DNA of 64,000 bases from Caballeronia insecticola (GCF_000402035.1 NC_021287.1:2480001-2544000), one strand, 5' to 3'. Shown: positions 50,825 to 64,000, counted from the stretch's first letter. Translations and numbers: made by a program. The notes: generated from the sequence alone by a model not told the origin.

Positions 50825-52498
50825 CTAGGCGCGCCCGTCGCGCAACTCTCGCCGCAGGATCTTGCCGACATTGCTCTTCGGCAGATCGTTACGAAACTCG
50901 ATCGTGCGCGGACGTTTATAGCCCGTGAGCCGCTCCTTGCAGTAGGCCATGACGTCGGCCTCGGTCAGGCTCTGATCCTTGCGCACGATGAAGAGCTTCA
51001 CCGCTTCGCCCGAATTCTGATCCTTCACGCCGACCGCCGCGACTTCGAACACGCCGGGCAGCATCGCCACGACATCCTCGATCTCGTTCGGATAAACGTT
51101 GAATCCCGAGACGAGAATCATGTCCTTCTTGCGATCGACAATCTTCACGTAGCCGCGTTCGTCGAGCACGCCGACATCGCCCGAACGGAAGAAGCCATCG
51201 GGCGTAATCACTTTCGCCGTTTCGTCGGGACGGTTCCAGTAGCCGGCCATCACCTGCGGTCCGCGAATGCAGATTTCGCCCGGCTGGCCGAGCGGCAGTT
51301 CGTTGTTGTCGTCGTCGCGGATGGACAGCTCCGTCGACGGAAGCGGCAGGCCGATCGTGCCCGTGTACTCGGTCGCGGTCACCGGATTGCACGTGACGCA
51401 AGGCGACGTTTCCGACAAGCCATAGCCCTCGACGATCGGCACGCCCGTCACCGCGAACCAGCGCTTCGCCACAGCTTCCTGAACTGCCATGCCGCCGCCA
51501 TTCGCCGCGATCAGCTTCGAAAAGTCCAGTTTGCCGAAATCGGGATGATTCAGCAGCGCGTTATAGAGCGTATTGACCGCCGGAAACGTGTTGATCTGGA
51601 CGCCCTTCAGTTCCTTGATCGTGCCCGCGATGTCGCGCGGATTCGGAATCAGCATGCCGACACCACCCGTGCGGATCGTCAGCAGCCCGCACACCGTGAG
51701 CGCGAAGATGTGATACAGCGGCAGCGCAACCACGCAGACAAACTGGTCGATGTCGGGGCGCCGCGTGCGCGCCGGGTTCAGCCACACTTCGGACTGCAGC
51801 ACGTTCGCGACCAGGTTGCGATGCGTGAGCGTCGCGCCTTTCGCCACGCCCGTTGTGCCGCCGGTGTACTGCAGGAACGCGACGTCGTCCGGGGTCTGCT
51901 CGACGGGCGCGAGCGTGGCGCGGCTGCCTTCGTCGAGCGCGTCCTTGAAACGGATGCTTCCCGGCAGGCTCCACTCGGGCACCATTTTCTTCACGCGCCG
52001 GACCACGAAATTGACGAGCAGTCCTTTCATGCCCATGAGATCGCCCATCGCCGCGACGACCACATGTTTGATCGACGTATTCCGGATCACCGCTTGCAGC
52101 GTGACCGCGAAATTCTCGAGGATGACGATAGCTTCCGCCTCGCTGTCCTTGAGCTGATGCTCGAGTTCGCGCGGCGTATAGAGCGGATTCACGTTGACGA
52201 CGATATAACCCGCGCGCAGCACAGCCGCGATCGCCACGGGATATTGCAGAACGTTCGGCATCATCAGCGCGACGCGCGCGCCGGGCTTCAGCCCCTTCTT
52301 CTGGAACCACGCGGCAAGATTTCTCGACATGGTGTCGAGCTCGCCATAGGTGATTGCCTGCCCCATGCAGACGAACGCGCGCCGGGCGCGGTTCGCGCGA
52401 AAACTCTCGTTAAGCAATGCGGAAACGGACCGATACGCCGATGCATCGATTTCCGCAGGCACGCCGGCCGGGTACGACTTCAGCCAGGGTTTCTCCAT
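50825..52498 (-). CDS. fadD: Long-chain fatty acid--CoA ligase
   Basis: Activates fatty acids to acyl-CoA through an acyl-adenylate, coupling uptake to beta-oxidation. The 557 residues carry the AMP-binding motif YTGGTTGVAKGATLT (211-225), EGYGLSETSP, and the FadD signature DGFFRSGDVGVLDERGYVKIVDRKKDMI with the C-terminal lysine loop near GKILRREL. ATG 52498 gives MEKPWLKSYPAGVPAEI. A second beta-oxidation-type gene lies at 61.9 kb. Confidence 0.94.
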   Translation of the reverse strand: MEKPWLKSYPAGVPAEIDASAYRSVSALLNESFRANRARRAFVCMGQAITYGELDTMSRNLAAWFQKKGLKPGARVALMMPNVLQYPVAIAAVLRAGYIVVNVNPLYTPRELEHQLKDSEAEAIVILENFAVTLQAVIRNTSIKHVVVAAMGDLMGMKGLLVNFVVRRVKKMVPEWSLPGSIRFKDALDEGSRATLAPVEQTPDDVAFLQYTGGTTGVAKGATLTHRNLVANVLQSEVWLNPARTRRPDIDQFVCVVALPLYHIFALTVCGLLTIRTGGVGMLIPNPRDIAGTIKELKGVQINTFPAVNTLYNALLNHPDFGKLDFSKLIAANGGGMAVQEAVAKRWFAVTGVPIVEGYGLSETSPCVTCNPVTATEYTGTIGLPLPSTELSIRDDDNNELPLGQPGEICIRGPQVMAGYWNRPDETAKVITPDGFFRSGDVGVLDERGYVKIVDRKKDMILVSGFNVYPNEIEDVVAMLPGVFEVAAVGVKDQNSGEAVKLFIVRKDQSLTEADVMAYCKERLTGYKRPRTIEFRNDLPKSNVGKILRRELRDGRA

Positions 52499-52626
52499 AC
52501 GGCGTCTCCTTTATATGATTTTAGAATGGTCGTGCGGAAACGAAATCCTAGCCTCTCGTTCGATCTCCCACAACTGGGTTAGACGCCATGCACCAGACTC
52601 GTTCAAGCCCCTTCTGTTCGTGACTG

Positions 52627-54708
52627 TCAATGCATTGGCTCCACTTCGACCAGACAGTCGTAAAACGTGGCCGATCCCCCGAGATCGGTCAGCGCCTGGC
52701 TCGTCACCTCATTGGCGTTGCGGCCGTCAGGCGAGAGCTTTTTCCACCAGATCGACAAGCCGACGACGACGCCCTCGCGCGCCCGGTCCGTCACACGCGC
52801 GCGGGCCTGCATCGAACCGCGATCGTTGAAGATGCGCACCAGCGTGCCGTCGACGATGCCGCGCGCCTGCGCATCGTCGGGATGGATGTCGAGATGCGGT
52901 TCGCGCTCCGTCGCGCGCAAACTCTCAATGTTCACGAAGCTGCTGTTCAGGAAATTGCGCGCGGGTGGCGAGATCATCGCGAGTGGATAGCGCGCGGCCA
53001 GTTCCGGCGAGCCATCGGCGGATTCATACGGCGGCAGATAATCCGGCAGCGGATCGAGTCCCTCGCGCTTCAGCCGCTCGCTGTAGAACTCGCACTTGCC
53101 GGACGGCGTGCGAAACCCGCCCTCTGCCAGCGGCGCGTCGGCGATCCTGAGTTTTAGCCAACCGGACGTCTTCAGCGTCTCCCAGCTTTCGCCTTCGAGC
53201 GTGCGGTCGTCCCAGCGGAAGGCCTTCGATGCAATCTGCTCGTCGCTTTCGAAGAGCGCCGGTTCGACGAGACCCATCGCGCGCGCAAGACCGCGAAAGA
53301 TCTCGGTATTCGGCCGCGCCTCGCCGACAGGCGGAATCGCCGGCGGATTCGCCATCACGTATGTATGTCCGTATGACTTGTGCACATCGAGGTGTTCGAG
53401 CTGCGTCGTCGCGGGAAAGATCAGATCGGCATAGTCGGCGGTATCTGTCTGGAAGTGTTCCAGCACGATGGTGAACAGATCGTCGCGTGCGAACCCGGCC
53501 GCGACTTTCGCCGAATCCGGCGCCACCGCGACCGGATTCGAGTTGTAGACGATCAGTGCTTCGACCTTCGGTCCGAAGCTGTCATCACCCGGATGCAGGA
53601 GCGCGTCGCCGATCGCGTTCATGTTGATGGCGCGCGGCGTTTTCGACGGCCAGCCCGGCAGCAGGTCCGCGCGCTCGAGCGCACTGCCGTCGACAGGCGC
53701 CCAACCCGACGACGACAGCAGCAAGCCGCCCGCGCGCTCGCGCCACGCGCCGGTAAGCGATGGCAGACAGGCAATCGCGCGCACCGCGTTGCCGCCGCCG
53801 CGCACGCGCTGCATGCCGTAGTTGAGGCGAATCGCGGCCTTTTTCGTCGATCCGAACGCACGCGCCAGTTCGACGACCACGCTTTCCTCGATGCCGCAAA
53901 TCTCCGCCACGCGAGACGGCGGATACTGCGCGGCGCGGGCCGCGAGTTCATCGAAGCCGAGCGTATGGGCGCGAACGTATTCGTGATCGATGAGATCCTC
54001 GCGGATCAGCACGTCGATCATGCCGAGCGCGAGCGCCGCATCGGTGCCCGGACGAAGCGCGATGTGCTGATGGCATTTTTCCGCCGTCAGCGATTTATAC
54101 GGATCGATCGCGATCAGCTTTGCGCCTCGACGCTTGGCCTCTTGCGCACGCGTCCAGAAATGCAGGCTCGACGCGATCGGGTTTGCGCCCCAGATCAGGA
54201 TCAGTTCGCTTTCTTCGTAAAACTCGAAGTGCATACCGAGGCTGGCGCCGTAGGTGTAGCGCAGGCCGGCCGCACCCGCCGCGGCGCAAATGGTGCGCTC
54301 CAGACGCGATGCTCCGAGCACATTGAAGAAGCGCGCCGCGATACTTTCGCCTTGCACGAGGCCCATCGTGCCGGCATAGCTGTACGGAACAATCGCTTCG
54401 GGCGCGCGCCTGGCGATTTCGCCGAGTCGGTTCGCGGCGAGATTCAGCGCTTCGTCCCAGCCGATCGGCTCGAACCGGCCCTCGCCTTTGCGGCCGACGC
54501 GCCGAAGCGGCGTCAAAAGACGCTCCTTGTGATGCGTGCGCTCGGCGTAGCGCGCGACCTTTGTGCAGAGCACGCCTTGTGTCGGCGGATGTTCGGGGTC
54601 GCCGCTGATTTTGACCGCCTTTCCGTCTTTAACCGTTACGCGCAGGGCGCAAGTGTCGGGGCAATCGTGCGGGCATACGGCTCGGGCGAACTCGGCTGGA
54701 GCGTTCAT
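52627..54708 (-). CDS. Cytoplasmic molybdopterin oxidoreductase, substrate unknown
   Basis: A 693-residue DMSO-reductase-superfamily protein. The N-terminal [4Fe-4S] cysteines are C12-x3-C16-x3-C20 and C48; the molybdenum ligand by position is probably C141 (ERTICAAAG). WGANPIASSLH, YNSNPVAVAPDS and the C-terminal dinucleotide-binding domain (RNFLNSSFVN; GRNANEVTSQALTDLGG) are present. No Tat signal is seen, so it should be cytoplasmic. ATG 54708 was chosen at MNAPAEFARA. It lacks obvious partner subunits nearby; formate dehydrogenase-like and other activities cannot be told apart from sequence alone. Confidence 0.88.
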   Translation of the reverse strand: MNAPAEFARAVCPHDCPDTCALRVTVKDGKAVKISGDPEHPPTQGVLCTKVARYAERTHHKERLLTPLRRVGRKGEGRFEPIGWDEALNLAANRLGEIARRAPEAIVPYSYAGTMGLVQGESIAARFFNVLGASRLERTICAAAGAAGLRYTYGASLGMHFEFYEESELILIWGANPIASSLHFWTRAQEAKRRGAKLIAIDPYKSLTAEKCHQHIALRPGTDAALALGMIDVLIREDLIDHEYVRAHTLGFDELAARAAQYPPSRVAEICGIEESVVVELARAFGSTKKAAIRLNYGMQRVRGGGNAVRAIACLPSLTGAWRERAGGLLLSSSGWAPVDGSALERADLLPGWPSKTPRAINMNAIGDALLHPGDDSFGPKVEALIVYNSNPVAVAPDSAKVAAGFARDDLFTIVLEHFQTDTADYADLIFPATTQLEHLDVHKSYGHTYVMANPPAIPPVGEARPNTEIFRGLARAMGLVEPALFESDEQIASKAFRWDDRTLEGESWETLKTSGWLKLRIADAPLAEGGFRTPSGKCEFYSERLKREGLDPLPDYLPPYESADGSPELAARYPLAMISPPARNFLNSSFVNIESLRATEREPHLDIHPDDAQARGIVDGTLVRIFNDRGSMQARARVTDRAREGVVVGLSIWWKKLSPDGRNANEVTSQALTDLGGSATFYDCLVEVEPMH

Positions 54709-54873
54709 CGAAAAGTCCGGTAACTCGGAAACATAAGGCGGCAGATGACGGAATTCTATTACGGGCGCTATGCGACCGGCCGTCCGATGGCGCAAATAGT
54801 GGCAGCGTAGAATAAGGAAATGAGATGCGCTGTCAATACGCGCCTTCCGAATTCAAACGTGAGAGCGATTCAA

Positions 54874-56064
54874 ATGAATCTGATCCCAGAAATTGAAGCA
54901 TCACACGAAGAAATCCGCACCCTGCGACGAACGATCCATGCCCATCCCGAATTGCGTTACGAAGAGGTCGGCACCGCGAAACTCGTGGCCGAGAACCTCG
55001 AGCGGTGGGGAATCGAAGTGCATCGGGGCTTGGGCAAAACGGGCGTCGTCGGCCTATTGAAGCGCGGGAACGGCAAAGCATCGATTGGACTTCGCGCCGA
55101 TATGGACGCGTTACCGATTCAGGAGTTGAACACGTTCGGACATCGTTCCACGCACGATGGGCGCATGCACGCCTGTGGCCACGATGGTCACACCGCGATG
55201 CTGCTGGGCGCCGCCAAGCATCTCGCCGAGCACGGCAAGTTCGACGGGACGGTCGTGTTCATCTTTCAACCCGCTGAAGAAGGCGGCGCGGGCGCCAAGG
55301 CGATGATCAAGGAAGGCCTTTTCGAGCGCTTTCCCGTCGATGCCGTATTCGGCATTCACAACTGGCCGGGCATACCGGCCGGCCACTTTGGCGTGACTGA
55401 AGGGCCGATCATGGCATCGAGCAACGAGTTTCGCATCACCATTCGTGGGACCGGTTCTCATGCAGCATTGCCGCATAACGGACGTGATCCGGTATTCACG
55501 GCGGTGCAGATTGCGAATGCATTGCAGAGCATCATCACGCGTAACAAGAAGCCGATCGATACGGCTGTGCTTTCCATCACGCAAATCCACGCCGGCGATG
55601 CAGTGAACGTCGTGCCGGATTTGGCGTGGCTCGGCGGGACGGTGCGGACCTTCACGGTTGAGACGCTCGATTTGATCGAATCGCGCATGCGCAAGATCGT
55701 CGACGCAACCGCCGCGGCATACGACTGCGAAGCGGAATTGCACTTTCACAGAAACTATCCGCCGACGATCAATGCGCCAGAAGAGGCACGCTTTGCGGCG
55801 GAAGTCATGGCGGAGATCGTAGGGAAAGACAAGGTCGACAGCGCCGTCGAACCGACGATGGGGGCTGAGGATTTCTCGTTCATGCTGCTTGAGAAGCCCG
55901 GATGCTATGCGTTTCTAGGAAACGGCGATGGCGGACATCGCGAGCATGGGCACGGCGCAGGACCCTGCATGCTTCACAACGCCAGCTACGACTTTAACGA
56001 CGACTTGCTGTCGATTGGATCATCGTACTGGGTGCGTTTGGCCGAGCGGTTTTTGGCGCGCTGA
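54874..56064 (+). CDS. M20D-family amidohydrolase (hippurate hydrolase-like)
   Basis: Metallo-aminoacylase/carboxypeptidase of the HipO/AmhX type, splitting N-acyl amino acids. The 396 residues show HACGHDGH (99-106; C101, H103), PAEEGG (E135-E136), GIHNWPG (about H161) and the dimerisation domain, ending with the last metal His in CMLHNASYDFND. ATG 54874 was chosen (MNLIPEIEASHEEIR); an ATG at 54820 in frame lacks similarity. Divergent from the molybdopterin gene. True substrate unknown. Confidence 0.88.
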   Translation: MNLIPEIEASHEEIRTLRRTIHAHPELRYEEVGTAKLVAENLERWGIEVHRGLGKTGVVGLLKRGNGKASIGLRADMDALPIQELNTFGHRSTHDGRMHACGHDGHTAMLLGAAKHLAEHGKFDGTVVFIFQPAEEGGAGAKAMIKEGLFERFPVDAVFGIHNWPGIPAGHFGVTEGPIMASSNEFRITIRGTGSHAALPHNGRDPVFTAVQIANALQSIITRNKKPIDTAVLSITQIHAGDAVNVVPDLAWLGGTVRTFTVETLDLIESRMRKIVDATAAAYDCEAELHFHRNYPPTINAPEEARFAAEVMAEIVGKDKVDSAVEPTMGAEDFSFMLLEKPGCYAFLGNGDGGHREHGHGAGPCMLHNASYDFNDDLLSIGSSYWVRLAERFLAR

Positions 56065-56168
56065 GGGCAAGGCGGCGATTCATTTTGAACGAATGGATCG
56101 CCTGATCTAATCGAATTCGATCGATCGAATCGCCGTTTGAACGGTGTGTTTTTGCGCGCTCGAAACGC

Positions 56169-56198
56169 AAAAACCCCACCTTATGGGGTGGGGTTTTT
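56169..56198 (-). terminator. rrn operon terminator
   Basis: AAAAACCCCACC and GGTGGGGTTTTT form a 12-bp stem with loop TTATGG, just after 5S. Confidence 0.93.
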
Positions 56199-56215
56199 GA
56201 GTTGAGGCATGAGGA

Positions 56216-56331
56216 GCCTGACGATTACCTACTTTCACACGGGAGATCCGCACTATCATCGGCGTGGAGTCGTTTCACGGTCCTGTTCGGGATGGGAAGG
56301 GGTGGTACCAACTCGCTGTGGTCATCAGGCA
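56216..56331 (-). rRNA. rrf: 5S ribosomal RNA
   Basis: About 115 nt; reads TGCCTGATGACC at the 5' end, CCCATCCCGAACAG internally and pairs back with CGTCAGGC at the 3' end. Ends approximate. Confidence 0.95.
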
Positions 56332-56452
56332 TGACTTGTTGTTGTGTCGCCGCATGGGCGCTACAACCAATCTGGGAAGAAGTAGTAAGGATGTGGGTGG
56401 CGATTGTCGCACACGCGTTACTCGCCAGTGGAGGCAAACACACTGGTTATAG

Positions 56453-59332
<2,880 letters not shown>

Positions 59333-59522
59333 TATAACGAGTGTGTCTGCCTGGGCGTTTCCGCTTGCGGCCGACTTCTCGTCATAGGCTGAGTATTCGC
59401 GTTGTGCCGTATTCCAAAGCAATCTTTCGATTACCTTTTCATACTTGATACAATCACTACCCTGAGTTCTTACTCACACCCATCTCTAAGTGCTTTCATC
59501 ACTCTCTTTACTACTTCTTCCA

Positions 59523-59537
59523 GATTGTTAAAGAACG
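59523..59537 (-). promoter_or_regulatory. boxA antitermination site in the 16S-23S spacer
   Basis: Minus strand CGTTCTTTAACAATC, a close match to rrn boxA. Confidence 0.8.
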
Positions 59538-59590
59538 TTTAGCCGACAAGCTCACTTCCATGCTTGCAGCATCAACTGGCTACAGTCGCC

Positions 59591-59623
59591 AATGCACAGC
59601 GCTCACGCGGAACGCTGTGCATT
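59591..59623. other. Perfect 11-bp hairpin between tRNA-Ala and 23S
   Basis: AATGCACAGCG and CGCTGTGCATT around an 11-nt loop, 8 nt downstream of tRNA-Ala. No T-run. Probably an RNase processing stem. Confidence 0.6.
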
Positions 59624-59630
59624 GAGGACT

Positions 59631-59706
59631 TGGTGGAGGATGACGGGATCGAACCGACGACCCCCTGCTTGCAAAGCAGGTGCTCTCCCAGCTGAGCTAA
59701 TCCCCC
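59631..59706 (-). tRNA. tRNA-Ala (anticodon TGC)
   Basis: 76 nt, GGGGGATTAGCTCAGCTGGG at the 5' end, anticodon loop TTTGCAA, CCA encoded. Confidence 0.98.
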
Positions 59707-59754
59707 TTCGTGGCCTGACTATGAGTGGTCACTCCGTCAGCACGCCTTTTCGGG

Positions 59755-59831
59755 TGGTGGGTCTGGTTGGATTCGAACCAACGACCCCCGCCTTATCAAG
59801 ACGGTGCTCTAACCGACTGAGCTACAGACCC
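59755..59831 (-). tRNA. tRNA-Ile (anticodon GAT)
   Basis: 77 nt, GGGTCTGTAGCTCAGTCGG at the 5' end, anticodon loop TTGATAA, CCA encoded. Precedes tRNA-Ala in the spacer. Confidence 0.98.
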
Positions 59832-59894
59832 TTAGCCTGTCTTTCTTACAGCCGATAAGCGTGAGCGCTTAGATAACTTCGTGCGAAGCTCGAG

Positions 59895-61430
<1,536 letters not shown>

Positions 61431-61623
61431 ACCTGTTACTGTTTTTCGGTTGTTTTACCAACCGGTCGCTCACTCAACGTACTGACGATGATTAATCCAT
61501 CCGTAGACAGATAAACCTTCCTCTTAATACTTCGCGTGAGACTCTTGATTACTTTTGCTATTGCTACGATTCCGAAGAACCGCAACCGCACTTGCCATCA
61601 AGCGCCCACACTTATCGGCTGTT

Positions 61624-61638
61624 AGTTTTTAAAGAACA
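61624..61638 (-). promoter_or_regulatory. boxA in the rrn leader
   Basis: Minus strand TGTTCTTTAAAAACT, matching rrn boxA that loads the Nus antitermination complex. Confidence 0.82.
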
Positions 61639-61695
61639 TTCGCAAGGCACTTCAACTTCCGTCTTGCGTCGCTGCGTCAGCAGCAGAGAAACGAG

Positions 61696-61724
61696 ATTAT
61701 GTACGTCTTTTCAGTTACTGTCAA
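61696..61724 (-). promoter_or_regulatory. rrn P1-type promoter
   Basis: TTGACA (61719-61724), 17 bp, CATAAT (61696-61701) on the minus strand; an A-rich UP-like stretch precedes it (about 61725-61750) and a short GC-containing discriminator (CTCG) follows. Confidence 0.87.
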
Positions 61725-61837
61725 CAAGAATTTGAAGCTTTCTTTTCTTGCCAACCGCGCTTCGGAGCAGATCCAACTTTTTGCGTCCGTACCACCTAGC
61801 GCCAACCGAAACCACCGCACCGCTACTTCTCCCGCTC

Positions 61838-61863
61838 CCTTCGCGTTCGTTGAATCGCGAAGG
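61838..61863. other. 8-bp hairpin between the hydratase gene and the rrn promoter
   Basis: CCTTCGCG and CGCGAAGG flank a 10-nt loop; no T-run. Confidence 0.45.
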
Positions 61864-61884
61864 AACGGAATTCTAGTTATTGGA

Positions 61885-61911
61885 TTCGAGAAGCGCAAGC
61901 GTTTTCTCGAA
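61885..61911 (-). terminator. Possible terminator of the enoyl-CoA hydratase gene
   Basis: TTCGAGAA and TTCTCGAA with an inner GC-rich part, 6 bp past the stop. The T-run is missing, so this is tentative. Confidence 0.4.
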
Positions 61912-61917
61912 CAATCT

Positions 61918-62694
61918 TCATCGATGCTTAAATGCCGGTTTGCGCTTCTCGACGAACGCCGCCATGCCTTCCTTCTGATCTTCAGTCGCGAACAATGAAT
62001 GGAAGAGGCGTCGCTCGAAATGCACGCCCTCCGAAAGCGTCGTCTCGTAGGCGCGGTTGACTGCCTCCTTGGCCATCATCACCGCAGGCAGCGAGAAGCC
62101 GGCGATGATCGTGGCGGCTTCGATCGCTTCATCGAGAAGACGCTCCGCTCCCACCACGCGAGACACGAGTCCCGCGCGCTCAGCTTCGCTCGCGTCCATC
62201 ATGCGGGCGGTCAGGCACATGTCCATTGCCTTGGCTTTGGAGACCGCACGCGGCAAACGCTGCGTGCCGCCCGCGCCGGGAATGACGCCGAGCTTGATCT
62301 CCGGCTGGCCGAACCTGGCCGTTTCCGCCGCAATGACGATGTCGCACATCATCGCGAGTTCGCAACCGCCGCCGAGCGCGAAGCCGGCCACCGCCGCAAT
62401 GATCGGCTTGCGGATCGAGCGAATGGTTTCCCAATTGCGCGTGATGTAGTCGCCCTTGTACACGTCCATATAGGAATAGCTGGCCATCATGCCAATGTCC
62501 GCTCCCGCCGCGAACGCCTTCTCGCTGCCGGTCAACACGATCGCGCCGATGTCCTCGTCGGCGTCGAACGCCTTCAGCGCGGCGCCCAGTTCGTCCATTA
62601 GCGCATCGTTGAGCGCGTTGAGCGCTTTCGGACGGTTCAACGTGATCAGTCCGACACGACCGCGCGTTTCGACCAGCAGATTCTCGTAAGCCAT
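61918..62694 (-). CDS. Enoyl-CoA hydratase (PaaF/crotonase type)
   Basis: Hydrates trans-2-enoyl-CoA. The 258 residues have the crotonase oxyanion loops and both catalytic glutamates: E112 ([11 protein letters not shown]) and E132 ([16 protein letters not shown]). ATG 62694 was chosen because AAGGAGG lies 5 nt upstream; an ATG two codons earlier overlaps that site. Divergent from paaN across a palindrome, so phenylacetate degradation is the likely pathway, though a general beta-oxidation role is possible. Confidence 0.9.
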   Translation of the reverse strand: MAYENLLVETRGRVGLITLNRPKALNALNDALMDELGAALKAFDADEDIGAIVLTGSEKAFAAGADIGMMASYSYMDVYKGDYITRNWETIRSIRKPIIAAVAGFALGGGCELAMMCDIVIAAETARFGQPEIKLGVIPGAGGTQRLPRAVSKAKAMDMCLTARMMDASEAERAGLVSRVVGAERLLDEAIEAATIIAGFSLPAVMMAKEAVNRAYETTLSEGVHFERRLFHSLFATEDQKEGMAAFVEKRKPAFKHR

Positions 62695-62771
62695 TCGCAC
62701 CTCCTTGCGATCCTCAGGTAAGCCCTAATGAAAACAGTTCGTCACTGCATCCTAATAATGCTAACATTCCC

Positions 62772-62787
62772 AACCAACCGGTCGGTT
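62772..62787. promoter_or_regulatory. TetR/PaaR-like operator palindrome
   Basis: AACCAACCGGTCGGTT is a near-perfect palindrome in the 137-bp divergent region between the hydratase gene and paaN. This fits control by a TetR-type PaaR repressor, which regulates paa genes in Burkholderia; the link is inference. Confidence 0.65.
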
Positions 62788-62831
62788 AATTATTTAACCC
62801 GGCGCCCCTTCACGTTCCTCTTCTCGCGACC

Positions 62832-64000
62832 ATGACACATCCGCTATTCACGAAGCACGAAGCGACGCTCGACAAGGCGCTCGCGGCCATCGAAACGCGT
62901 GGCTACTGGAGCCCGTTTGCCGAAATGCCGAGCCCCAAAGTGTACGGGGAAACGGCCAACGCCGACGGAGAGGCCGCGTTCAAAGCACATCTCGGCAAGA
63001 CGTTCGAACTCGATCAGCCGTCGACGGGCGAGACCGTCGGGCAGGAACGTTCGCCGTTCGGCATCGCGCTCGACATCCGCTATCCGAAGTCCGATCCCGA
63101 TGCGCTCATTCGCGCCGCCGCCGATGCTCAAGCCGGGTGGCGCGCCGCCGGCCCGCAAGCGTGGGTCGGCGTGAGCCTTGAAATCCTGTCGCGCCTGAAT
63201 CGCGCCAGTTTCGAGATCGGCTACAGCGTCATGCACACGACCGGCCAGGCTTTCATGATGGCCTTCCAGGCCGGCGGCCCGCACGCTCAGGACCGCGCGC
63301 TCGAAGCCGTGGTCTACGCATGGGATCAACTGCGCCGCATCCCGGCCGAAGCGCACTGGGAAAAGCCGCAAGGCAAAAACCCACCGCTCGCCATGCAGAA
63401 GCGCTTCGCAATCGTTCCGCGCGGCACGGGTCTCGTGCTCGGTTGCTGCACGTTCCCGACCTGGAACGGTTATCCCGGCATGTTCGCCGACCTCGCGACC
63501 GGCAATACGGTTATGGTCAAGCCGCATCCGGGCGCCATTCTTCCGCTTGCGGTGACCGTGCGCATTGCCCGCGAAGTGCTGCGCGAAGCCGGCTTCGATC
63601 CGAACGTCGTCACTCTGCTCGCGACCGCGCCCAACGACGGCGCGCTCGTTCAGGAACTGGCCGTGCGTCCGGAAATCAAGCTGATCGACTTCACGGGCAG
63701 CACGCAAAACGGCACGTGGCTCGAACGCAATGCGCATCAGGCTCAGGTCTATACCGAGAAGGCGGGCGTGAATCAGATCATCATCGATTCCGTGGACGAC
63801 ATGAAGGCCGCCGCGCGCAATATCGCCTTCTCGCTCGCGCTGTACTCCGGCCAGATGTGCACCGCGCCGCAAAATATCTATGTGCCGCGCGACGGCATCC
63901 GCACCGCCGATGGTCAACTGAGCTTCGACGACGTCGCGAAGGCGCTCGCGGGCGCAGTCGAAAAGCTGACATCCGATCCTGCACGCGCCGTCGAACTGAC
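62832..64000 (+). CDS. paaN: PaaN-type aldehyde dehydrogenase of phenylacetate catabolism; 3' end outside window
   Basis: The first 389 codons are visible. The protein (MTHPLFTKHEATLDKALAAIETRGYWSPF) matches the PaaN family, an aldehyde dehydrogenase found in paa gene clusters and proposed to act in ring opening where PaaZ is absent. The catalytic Cys is C343 (YSGQMCTAPQN), and LIDFTGSTQNG is the NAD(P)-binding turn. ATG 62832 directly follows a palindrome-bearing promoter region. The remaining C terminus runs off the right edge. Confidence 0.92.
   Translation, partial: MTHPLFTKHEATLDKALAAIETRGYWSPFAEMPSPKVYGETANADGEAAFKAHLGKTFELDQPSTGETVGQERSPFGIALDIRYPKSDPDALIRAAADAQAGWRAAGPQAWVGVSLEILSRLNRASFEIGYSVMHTTGQAFMMAFQAGGPHAQDRALEAVVYAWDQLRRIPAEAHWEKPQGKNPPLAMQKRFAIVPRGTGLVLGCCTFPTWNGYPGMFADLATGNTVMVKPHPGAILPLAVTVRIAREVLREAGFDPNVVTLLATAPNDGALVQELAVRPEIKLIDFTGSTQNGTWLERNAHQAQVYTEKAGVNQIIIDSVDDMKAAARNIAFSLALYSGQMCTAPQNIYVPRDGIRTADGQLSFDDVAKALAGAVEKLTSDPARAVEL

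Larger units (their letters stand above)
61431..61917. other. rrn leader and promoter region
   Basis: 487 bp between 16S and the enoyl-CoA hydratase gene: 16S leader with boxA, P1 promoter, AT-rich upstream element and two hairpins (61838-61863 and 61885-61911). No gene. Confidence 0.7.

Overview
This 64-kb window is GC-rich chromosomal DNA from a betaproteobacterium of the Burkholderiaceae, most likely a Caballeronia/Paraburkholderia-type organism. That assignment is an inference from gene order (nrdA-ampD-ccsA-ffh; pilBCD-coaE-zapD-yacG-mutT; a full dcw cluster joined to lpxC/secA), from protein sequences (a Burkholderia-style porin, PaaN) and from the rrn operon layout. Almost everything is core housekeeping. 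I see no prophage, insertion sequence, CRISPR array, toxin-antitoxin module or defence island.

Layout. 1-4.5 kb (minus strand): ribonucleotide reductase alpha subunit nrdA, cut by the left edge, behind an apparently NrdR-controlled promoter and a leader of about 420 nt; then ampD, a small membrane-anchored zinc-ribbon-like protein and a CcsA-type membrane protein. 4.6-10.7 kb: ffh and hpt (+), marC and proS (-), rppH and a CNP1-like lipoprotein (+). 10.8-13.9 kb (-): the rplU-rpmA and obgE-proB units. 14.1-21.9 kb (+): ispB, tRNA-Pro(CGG), a CorC/CNNM-family protein, a compact pilB-pilC-pilD set, coaE, zapD and yacG. 21.9-27.5 kb (-): mutT, a DUF815 ATPase, argJ and secA. Then dciA (+), lpxC (-) and a Prx5-type peroxiredoxin (-).

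30.4-47.9 kb (-) is a complete division and cell wall (dcw) cluster transcribed mraZ-rsmH-ftsL-ftsI-murE-murF-mraY-murD-ftsW-murG-murC-ddl-ftsQ-ftsA-ftsZ, many genes overlapping by 4 bp (ATGA). It supplies the cytoplasmic Mur ligases and Ddl, the lipid I/II enzymes MraY and MurG, the septal synthase FtsW/FtsI and the divisome proteins FtsL, FtsQ, FtsA and FtsZ. Upstream of mraZ are a sigma70-like promoter, four 10-bp MraZ-type repeats and a dyad that exactly fills the promoter spacer. ZapD, encoded 10 kb away, stabilises FtsZ bundles, and AmpD recycles muropeptides, so much of the window serves envelope growth.

48-56 kb: coq7 (-), a trimeric porin (+), fadD (-), a cytoplasmic molybdopterin oxidoreductase of unknown substrate (-) and an M20 amidohydrolase (+). 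56.2-61.4 kb: a complete rRNA operon on the minus strand (16S, tRNA-Ile, tRNA-Ala, 23S, 5S) with a clear P1 promoter, two boxA elements and a terminator. 61.9-64 kb: an enoyl-CoA hydratase (-) divergent from paaN (+, cut by the right edge) around a TetR/PaaR-like palindrome, pointing to phenylacetate catabolism.

No previously undescribed multi-gene system is evident. The best new leads are regulatory: the nrdA promoter and leader, the dyad inside the mra promoter, tandem repeats upstream of ispB, and several strong unassigned hairpins.
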